From Ectobius pallidus (taxonomy: Eukaryota > Arthropoda > Insecta > Blattodea > Ectobiidae): a stretch of DNA of 64,000 nucleotides. The translations under genes were made by a program, and so were the position numbers. Positions 57,269 through 64,000 of the stretch are shown one piece after another (position 1 is the first letter of the stretch; every line of letters begins with the position of its first letter). The stretch is taken from contig CAXKWD010000009.1 in assembly GCA_964059195.1 (NCBI GenBank), positions 152,904,778-152,968,777 of the forward strand, in the 5' to 3' direction. The notes beneath the pieces were generated by a model, which had not been told where the DNA came from, searched no databases, and saw only the letters and a program-made list of their open reading frames with translations.

Positions 57269-57369
57269 AAACCCGCATAAAATGATAGTGTAAGAATACT
57301 GCTTCGATAATTAAATATTTAGAAATCATGAAGAATCAAGAGATAATGGAACTTAATACAGTGAAGTAA

Positions 57370-58245
57370 CAAATTATGTCATTAACTAAGTTGTTGAGTA
57401 TTAAACACTTTGGAATAAGCAGAAAAGAGACACATACAGATAATTATATAAAAGTTGATGGCTACAACCCCAGACCACACAAGCATGCAGTAATCAATAG
57501 TTTAACACATAGATTGGTCAACCTTCCTTTATCGAAAGAGACATATGATGAGGAATATTCACAAATTCTGAAAGCTGCAGAAAAGAATGGATTTAGGAAA
57601 AATCTAATAGACAAGAAGATACGAAAGTTCAAAAAACAGAAGCAGTAACAATAACAACTTTAGCATCTAGAGAAAGAAAAAACAATATTCAAAAAAATTC
57701 ACATTTCATCCTTGGCCCTCTCAAAAGTTTCGAAACATATTTAAAGAATACAACATATCTTTGTCTGCATACAACAAATACAGCATTAAAAATTTAACTA
57801 AAACCAACCGTTGTGATAAAATACCCAAAGGAATAAAAGGCAGGTATCTACCAGATAAATTGTTCTAAATGCAATGAAACATACATAGGTAAAACAAAAA
57901 GAAATATAGACACTAGACTAAAAGAACACCTAAGGAATATTAAATACTGTCAACAGACAAATCAGCAGTAGCAGCTCATTGTTGGAATAAAAATCATCGC
58001 ATCCTTAAGGAAGCCAACCTATTGAAATCAGTTAATAAACAAAAAGATCTGGAGTGTGGGAAAAGATTTATATGAAAAAGTAAGAAGATAAACTGATGAA
58101 TTTTGAAATACCGCTAGAAGAAAACTAGATCAAGAAGTTTGTTAAACCAAAACCAGAAGGCACCAGTGTTCTCCAAGCAGAAAATAGACAGTTGACAAGC
58201 AGTTGAAAATGTGGGCAAAGCCCATGAAACGTATGTCCTGCAAAA
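57370..58245 (+). mobile_element. Penelope-like element 3' part with GIY-YIG relic
   Basis: 57376-57645 encodes ISRKETHTDNYIKVDGYNPR, PHKHAVINSLTHRLVNLPLS and AAEKNGFRKNLIDKKIRKF, the region between RT and endonuclease of PLEs. About 57835-58000 reads GIYQINCSKCNETYIGKTKR, then NIDTRLKEHLRNIKYCQ (GIY-YIG) before a frameshift. The core RT is missing. The 3' region carries a decayed hammerhead-like motif. Confidence 0.8.
58199..58241 (+). ncRNA. Decayed hammerhead-like motif (PLE copy 3)
   Basis: GCAG and CTGC (stem I) enclose a changed core TTGAAAA (expected CTGATGA), a good stem II GTGGGC-AAA-GCCCAT, an intact GAAA, a self-complementary CGTATG and a TC cleavage context. Helices survive but the first core does not, so it is predicted inactive. 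Confidence 0.5.
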
Positions 58246-58516
58246 ATGTAAGGAAAAGTGAAGCCTAAAGTGTTTAATAGTCAACAACTTAGTTTAAACA
58301 TAATTTAGAAATCAATTTGCTTAAATAATAACTAAAATTCACATTTTCTAACACTAAGCAGTCGCACAGACCTCACGTCCATGGTTAAGGGTCCATGGTT
58401 AGTCTCACAGTAAAACTAGCAAAGAAACGTCCCAGTCCAAGAATCAGGCACAAGTAATACTGTATTCTGTAGCTCCAAGTAAACTAGAATTATGAATTGT
58501 GCAAAATTATTTCCAG

Positions 58517-58818
58517 CGAGCAGAGAAAATCCAGAACCTGCTGACTTCGAGCCTAGACAGAATGTTTCTGGAGAACCTGAGAGAGCGAGACGTTGAGGGT
58601 GTGGCCCGTTGTTTGCGCATATACACTACACTGGACAAGACATCGGATGTGGAAGCATTGTTCAGAAGAGAAGTAATTTCTCCTGCGCTGCACGACATCA
58701 TCAGCGAAGTGTCGCTGCAGTCGGACCCCAGAGGACTGCAGGGTGTGTATTCACGAGTGCTGGGGTTCATAGACACACACATGGAGCCGTTGTCGAAGCT
58801 CACTACAGGGGGGCTCAG
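58517..58818 (+). CDS. COG2: COG2, internal exon
   Basis: Acceptor TTATTTCCAG, then RAEKIQNLLTSSLDRMFLEN, LRERDVEGVARCLRIYTTLD, KTSDVEALFRREVISPALHD and GLQGVYSRVLGFIDTHMEPL, donor CTCAG|GTAAGA. It matches the central helical part of COG2, a lobe A subunit of the conserved oligomeric Golgi tether that works in retrograde vesicle transport at the Golgi. The CLRIY-T-DK and GLQ-Y motifs are conserved. The frame is intact, starting in phase 0 and ending with two bases (AG) that complete at the next exon. The upstream exons were not found in the 28 kb before it. Confidence 0.92.
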
Positions 58819-59817
58819 GTAAGAATATGTAAACTTATTCGCCCACAGGTATTAATTCAGAAATTAAAAATTAAGAGCAACATAATTAAAACATTATATT
58901 CATTAACACTTACACATGAATCATTCATAAACTAAACGATTAATAATTATAAAGAAACAGCTAAAAATCCGGCTTTAGAGTTCATTCCACAATTAGAAAG
59001 CATTGCCTCGTAAAAACGACCTCAGATTCAAGTTCCTTGGCTCATAAAACCCCAGTATAGTGAGTTTCGTCTAAATTGAAAAATGTTTGACCATATTTAG
59101 GCCTATATTGAACATTCCTCTTCTGTGTAGGTTAAAAATTTCAGATATCTGCAGGCCTTGACATTCTAAACAAATGAATCGACCAGGGTGGACTTACAAA
59201 ATCAAGCAATTGTGATGCTTTTATTTCCAAAGTATGACAAAAATAGGCAAAGCCACCTTCAATTGATTTGACAATTGAAATGCATTACTAAGGGCCATAG
59301 AAATAGTCCTGTTTCACCTGAGAAACTCACGTAAAATCAGACTTGAGACGCCGTGCAGAGAAATAAACGCATCTTAAGTACTGCCGGAAGCCTCTCGCTT
59401 CAGAACGTATCACGTGAGAGCTGATCAGCTGCGACCAGTATCACGCAGAGTAATAGTCGAGTCTCAAGTCGAGATTCCCAGCGTGCATAGTAATAGTCGC
59501 TGAAACTAGACTTGAGAGCCGTTTGAAGTAGTGAAAATCTCGTTTCACGCAGGTGCAGTCTGGGGACGACTCAAGATCGCGTTCTATTGACAGCATATTT
59601 AGCTTATCACCCTTATTGTACACAATATACAATCCTAATCGACAGTGGGGGGCAGTCATTAGATGCATTGGTCGATAAGGATTCAGAAAATAATAAACAC
59701 CAGAAACATACAACAAAGAAATCCTCTTAATTAAGGCAAATTCTGCGCTTCAGTCGTAGGCAGCGTCCTAACAGTAACCTTTGTGTCCAGGTAATACGTT
59801 CAAGCGCAGCAACTTGG

Positions 59818-59895
59818 TATGTAGAAAGTTTAGCTCTGTGGTAGCGTGCCGGCTTTATGTTCCAAAGGTCCTGAGTTCAAACACTCACAGGGAAG
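59818..59895 (+). repeat. tRNA-like head inside the Harbinger-type element
   Basis: TAGCTCTGTGGTAGCGTGCC (box A) and GGTCCTGAGTTCAAACACTC (box B) at near-tRNA spacing, followed by a T run. A folded acceptor stem is not evident, so SINE or tRNA-like relic. Confidence 0.5.
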
Positions 59896-59899
59896 ATTT

Positions 59900-61180
59900 T
59901 TTTTTTTCTTGGGTATCATTTTCGAAATCTGCATCCCTTAACAATTTTACAAAAATTAAGCAAAACAGTTAAGTTATATGTGGGTTTACTCCTGTTTTGG
60001 CTAAATTTTTTAGTAAGATTACTCGGAATTATAGCTTCCTTGCTTAAAATACAATCCGTTTCACCAGCAGACATGAACCTAATTCTATCAAACTCTGACA
60101 CAAGTTTAATACGACTAGTGCACATATTTTACATCAATAAAATAAAATTGTTTGTATAGAGTCAGTGGGTCAGTTTTTTGTTTGTTTCTGTTTTATTTGC
60201 ATTACATACTGAAAAAATAGGATGATTTAGAGAGTAAAGCCATTCTAAAAAAAGGAATGATTCAATGTGAAAAGCTAATGTTTAAGGAAAAAATAAGTTA
60301 GAACTGTTAAATAAATATGTTAGGCCTATGTTTTTAAAGTTAGAAATGGCTAAGTTAAACCGCTTATTTACCAACTACTGCAGATGTAAATATCAGCAAC
60401 TGTCGAACTGTTTATTTTTATTATTAATGTTTGTCATTCTCGTTTGTTGAATACACAAAAATAATTAGCTAAAATATAAACAACGCCACCTTATAACCCC
60501 GTTAAAACAGAATAATTTAAATACAACCTAAGAAGTCTAAGCCTAAGAAATAGTAATTAGATTAGTTATTAAAATTAATTGTATCTTTTATTAGGTTTTA
60601 TATGTAAAAAACACATTATTGTTAACAAAGTGTAATTTAAACCAAATTCACTTAAAAGACGAAAATAAATCTGCAGCTCTCGTGACACTTATTGTTTATA
60701 TTATTTGGTTTAAATAAACAAATATCTTATAATTATATTACAGTTCACAACCATGTTTATTTATGTTTCTTGTAATATTATTATTATACTCAAGTGCCTT
60801 AATTAATTATATTATTATATTTAAGTATATTTCCGTTCCTAAATTCCTTAATATTTCAGTCCCGACCATAGTATAGGCCTAAATATAATTGTCCAAATTC
60901 ATAATAATTTAAAATTGGAATCACAATATATGGCGATATTTGCGAAAAATCTTAACATGTATTCCATTTAATCTCTTTTTATATCTTCCATTTTACTAGT
61001 TTCTATGTACAAAGATACAAAAGGAAAGACCTTATCACCTTATTGCCAACGAATGTTGTGAAATTGCAGACGACAGACCAACCAAACAAGCCTAGGGGGC
61101 GGCTATTGTAGCACCATCTGTTGGCGAAGGCTGTAACTTACCTCCACTGCCTTCTATTCTCAGCTTCTTAACACGCGTGC
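59900..61180. other. AT-rich interior of the Harbinger-type element
   Basis: No coding frame of note. The ATTTATTA/AATTAATTA composition is extreme between about 60400 and 60950. Confidence 0.5.
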
Positions 61181-61761
61181 TCAAGGTTCATAGAAAAACA
61201 GCGCATCAGATCGTGTATCACCAGAGTGCGGGATCACGTATTACTTGAGTAAATTATCAGCTGAGAAGAGCTTGAAACGGGACTATTACTCTGTCCTCAT
61301 CTCAAGATGAGAATGCATACTTGAGAGCTACACAGGTGATACGCTCTTGAGATGAGATCTGAGTACTGTCTATTACTGTGGCCCTAAGAGCTGATGATTC
61401 GAAAGCGCAAAAAGTGCACGTTTTCTGCCCGTTTTTCACTTGTAACTCGCGAACAAAAGCAAAAATTAAAAATCCTGCTTTGAGGTGCATTTTCCGACCC
61501 TTCAGTCCATCTACGTTTAAAATTTCAGTTCTCTGTGTTGAGTAGATTTCGCTGGGCATCGCAGACAGAAAGACAGACACTTCCTTTTATTAATATAGAT
61601 TCTTCACTGAAATATAATGTTCAGGATATATTATATTTCCTGGGAAATATATATGTTTCACTCACATTCACCGGTGTACATTCATGCTGTTGAGGTTATG
61701 GGTTTATTATGTCGTCAGAATGTGCTTACAATTAAATACAACTTTTGTCATCTTATTGCAG

Positions 61762-61882
61762 GAATCCAACAGTGAAGGGCTTCGACTTCCTTGTGAACAG
61801 CTTGTGGCCGGAAGTGGAGCAGAGACTGGAAATTCACCTGTCTTCTGTCTATGCCCCAGGCAATCCTGATATGTTCTATCAG
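61762..61882 (+). CDS. COG2: COG2, next internal exon
   Basis: Acceptor CTTATTGCAG, then (AG|G)NPTVKGFDFLVNSLWPEVE, QRLEIHLSSVYAPGNPDMFY and Q, donor TATCAG|GTATGT. This is the highly conserved GYDFLVNSVWPE...FNPGNPDAFHE block of COG2. The split codon from 58818 joins in phase and the exon ends in phase 0. The frame is intact. The continuation lies beyond the satellite, probably outside the window. Confidence 0.92.
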
Positions 61883-62439
61883 GTATGTTATAATTCAGGG
61901 ATATAATTGTTGCTTTCATTTCTGTATTATTTTATTACCATATTTTTTACAACCCTACTCCCTCTTTTTCATAAAGATAGATCAAACAAGGAACAATTTT
62001 CTAACTTTGAAAGCTGCAATTCAGTCTGCACGATAAATGACCTGTGTTTAAAGTAGTGTCAGTTCTGTTGGTGTTAATTTTAATATTACTAAATTGGGTT
62101 CATTTCATGCGTTTTAATGTGCGTAGCTTGGACGCCCTGACCTGCCTGCATGCCACCATCTATTGTAAAAGACAAGAACTTGCCAAGGTCAGCCGACTCG
62201 TTTGTTTGAGTGAATTTGAGAGCAGTTGTATGCAGCCTGCATATGGAACTTATGAAACATTTTCTGTAAAATCTGCTTTGCCTTCTTCATACTCCATTCA
62301 AATTTAAATATTTAAAATTAGTTTTTCAAAATCTGTTGTGGGTGGGACATAATTTGGACAATGATTTTAATGATACACAAAAACAGTTCATTTACTGTTT
62401 TGCTAAAATTACTGTTAGCGTCTTATTGTTGTTATTATA

Positions 62440-63840
62440 GAGCGAAGGCTACTGTATACCCCCCATCCCCCCCCCCGTGGGAATTTCCGACACATATATT
62501 TTTTTGTTGGTATTGCCATCTAGTTTCAGTTTTCAGTTGTTTGCCTCTTTTCAATTACAGCATTTACCCGGAAACCCCGGAAATCCGGAGAAAATGAGTT
62601 TGTTTTAATTTTTCTTTGTTCTTTGCTCCTAATATGCCCAGGGAATTTCTGGCTTACATATTTTTTGTTGGTATTACCATCTAGTTTAAGTCTTTAGTAG
62701 TTTGACCCTTATCAATTACAGAATTTACCCGGAAACCCCAGAAAACTACGGAAATCTGGAGAAAATGAGTTTGATTTAATTTTTCTTTGTTCTTTGCTCC
62801 TAATATGCCCAGGGAATTTCTGACTCACATATTTTTTGTTGGTATTGTCATCTGGTTTAAGTTTTCAGTTGTTTGCCCCTTACAAATTACAACATATCCC
62901 CGGAAAACCCGAAAAACCACTTTTATACGGAGAAAATGACAATGTTTTATTTTTTAAATCTTTGTTCTTTGCTTCTAATATTCAAAGGGAATATCTGAAT
63001 CATATGTTCTTTTGTTGGTATTGCCATCCAGATTAAGGTTTCAGTTGTTTTCCCCTTATCAATTACAGCAAATCCCCAGAAAACTCTGTAAACCACGGAA
63101 GCCCGGAGAAAATTACTTTGTTTTAATTTTTTAAATCTTAGTTCTTTGCTCCTAGTATTCAAAGGGAATTAGTGACTAATATGGTTTTGTGTTGGTATTG
63201 CCATGTAGATTTAGGTTATAGTTGTTTGCCCCTTATTAATTACAGCAAATCCCCAGAAAACTCCGAAAACTACGGAAGCCCGGAGAAAATGACTTTGTTT
63301 TAATTTTTTAAATCTTAGTTCTTTGCTTCTAATATTCAAAGGGAATTGGTGACTCATATGGTTTTGTGTTGGTATTGCCATGTAGATTAAGGTTTCAGTT
63401 GTTTGCCCCTTATCAATTACAGCAAATCCCCAGAAAACTCCAAAAACCACGGAAGCCCGGAGAAAATGACTTTGTTTTAATTTTTTAAATCTTAGTTCTT
63501 TGCTCCTAGTATTCAAAGGGAATTGGTGACTCATATGGTTTTGTGTTGGTATTGCCATGTAGATTAAGGTTTCAGCTGTTTGCCCCTTATCAATTACAGC
63601 ATATCCCCGGAAAACTCCGGAAACCTAAAAAATCCGAAGAAAATGAGTTCGTTTTAATTTTTTTTTAACTTTTGTTCTTTGATCCTAATATTCCCAGGGA
63701 ACTTCTGACATACATATTTTTGTTGTTGTTATTGTAATCTAGATTAAGGTTTCAGCTGTTTGCCCATTATCAATTACAACATATCCCCATAAAACCCGGA
63801 AAACCACGGAAATCCACAGAATTTCTAGAACTCAGAACTT
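62440..63840 (+). repeat. Satellite array, ~8 units of ~160-179 bp
   Basis: Each unit has GGGAATT-CTGAC, TTTTTGTTGGTATTGCCAT, GTTTGCCCCTTATCAATTAC, CCGGAAAACCCC and TTCTTTGCTCCTAATAT. Unit starts fall near 62479, 62641, 62812, 62987, 63164, 63341, 63518 and 63697. Central units are the most alike (period 177). Long minus-strand open frames here are a by-product of repetition. It lies in a COG2 intron. Confidence 0.93.
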
Positions 63841-64000
63841 GTGATCTACAGTCACTGAAACCGTTATTGCAAAGTAATTCTGCATCAGGTGTGTCCTTTG
63901 AAGGTTCAAAAGGGTGAGTATAAGAACTACGAGATATCTGCCATAATTGTGATGGTCACATGCAAAGAAAAGGGGAATCATATCTTCTAAACATGCCAAG

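Larger units (their letters stand above)
59292..61384. mobile_element. PIF/Harbinger-type element (TSD TAA)
   Basis: Ends GGGCCATAGAAATAG and CTATTACTGTGGCCC are inverted repeats flanked by TAA at 59289-59291 and 61385-61387. The 3-bp TWA duplication and GGGCCATAG-AATAG ends fit PIF/Harbinger. Internal copies of AGTAATAGTCG lie near 59450-59500. No transposase was found in 2.1 kb. Confidence 0.75.
58850..61599 (-). mobile_element. Helitron-like element, interrupted by Harbinger
   Basis: The 5' end is at the right: minus-strand A|TCTATATTAATAAAAGGAAG at 61599, continuing with TCTGTCTGC and CCCAGCGAAATCTACTC. The body resumes left of the insert at 59288 and runs to about 58850, where the hairpin end is degraded. 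Same family as 33288-34501. It lies in the COG2 intron. Confidence 0.65.

Noticed and set aside
58507..58803. 98-residue minus-strand frame
   Set aside because: Antisense shadow of the COG2 exon.
62044..62307. Further COG2 exon
   Set aside because: An open frame exists (with SLDALTCLHATIYC), but it does not match the COG2 segment expected after FYQ, and splice borders are poor.
63211..63558. 115-residue minus-strand protein
   Set aside because: It lies in the satellite array, repeats a unit translation and has no independent support.
62440..63840. CRISPR array
   Set aside because: Units are contiguous ~175-bp satellite repeats without unique spacers, in a eukaryotic intron.

Overview
This is a nuclear window from an animal, most probably an insect with a large, transposon-rich genome. 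A cockroach or termite is my best guess, but that is inference from overall character. It is AT-rich, has GT-AG introns of kilobase size, and is dominated by Class II elements, LINE tails, Penelope-like elements (PLEs) and tRNA-derived SINEs. There are no bacterial operons and no CRISPR. The palindrome TAGGCCTA occurs about 22 times, far above chance.

Only two conserved host genes are recognisable, both on the plus strand. (1) The C-terminal exons of NAT10 (RNA cytidine acetyltransferase) lie at 15098-30268 in six pieces with good splice sites, but three pieces carry reading-frame lesions and several conserved residues are changed. It reads as a decayed or duplicated copy, unless the indels are assembly errors. 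(2) Two intact internal exons of COG2 (conserved oligomeric Golgi complex subunit 2) lie at 58517-58818 and 61762-61882. The rest of COG2 lies outside the window or was not found.

Layout. 1-4340 and 10490-13900 are diverged copies of one segment containing a decayed minus-strand gene-like unit. Between them are a LINE with a mariner inside it and a hAT element with a foldback hAT inside it. 14-31 kb is the NAT10 locus, its introns packed with repeats: a PLE, a nest of hAT > Kolobok > three MITEs, Tigger, Helitrons, a hAT, and a LINE split by a Tigger. 32-37 kb holds more hAT and Helitron copies and a nearly complete three-exon hAT transposon (34731-37174) with 8-bp target duplications. 40-42 kb has a possible small spliced gene. 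44.3-51.2 kb is a tandem duplication of an unrecognised multi-exon unit, with a SINE present in one copy and absent in the other. 53-58 kb has LINE and PLE remains. 58.5-64 kb is the COG2 region, with a Harbinger-like element inserted in a Helitron in one intron and a ~175-bp satellite in the next.

The most notable items are hammerhead-ribozyme-like cores in the PLE 3' regions with covarying stem II; a Kolobok (TTAA) transposon carrying an ORF for a P2X7-type cysteine-rich ballast domain; inverted repeats flanking a NAT10 exon; a CCAAT-box/first-exon module at four places; and several insertions dated by visible empty sites.
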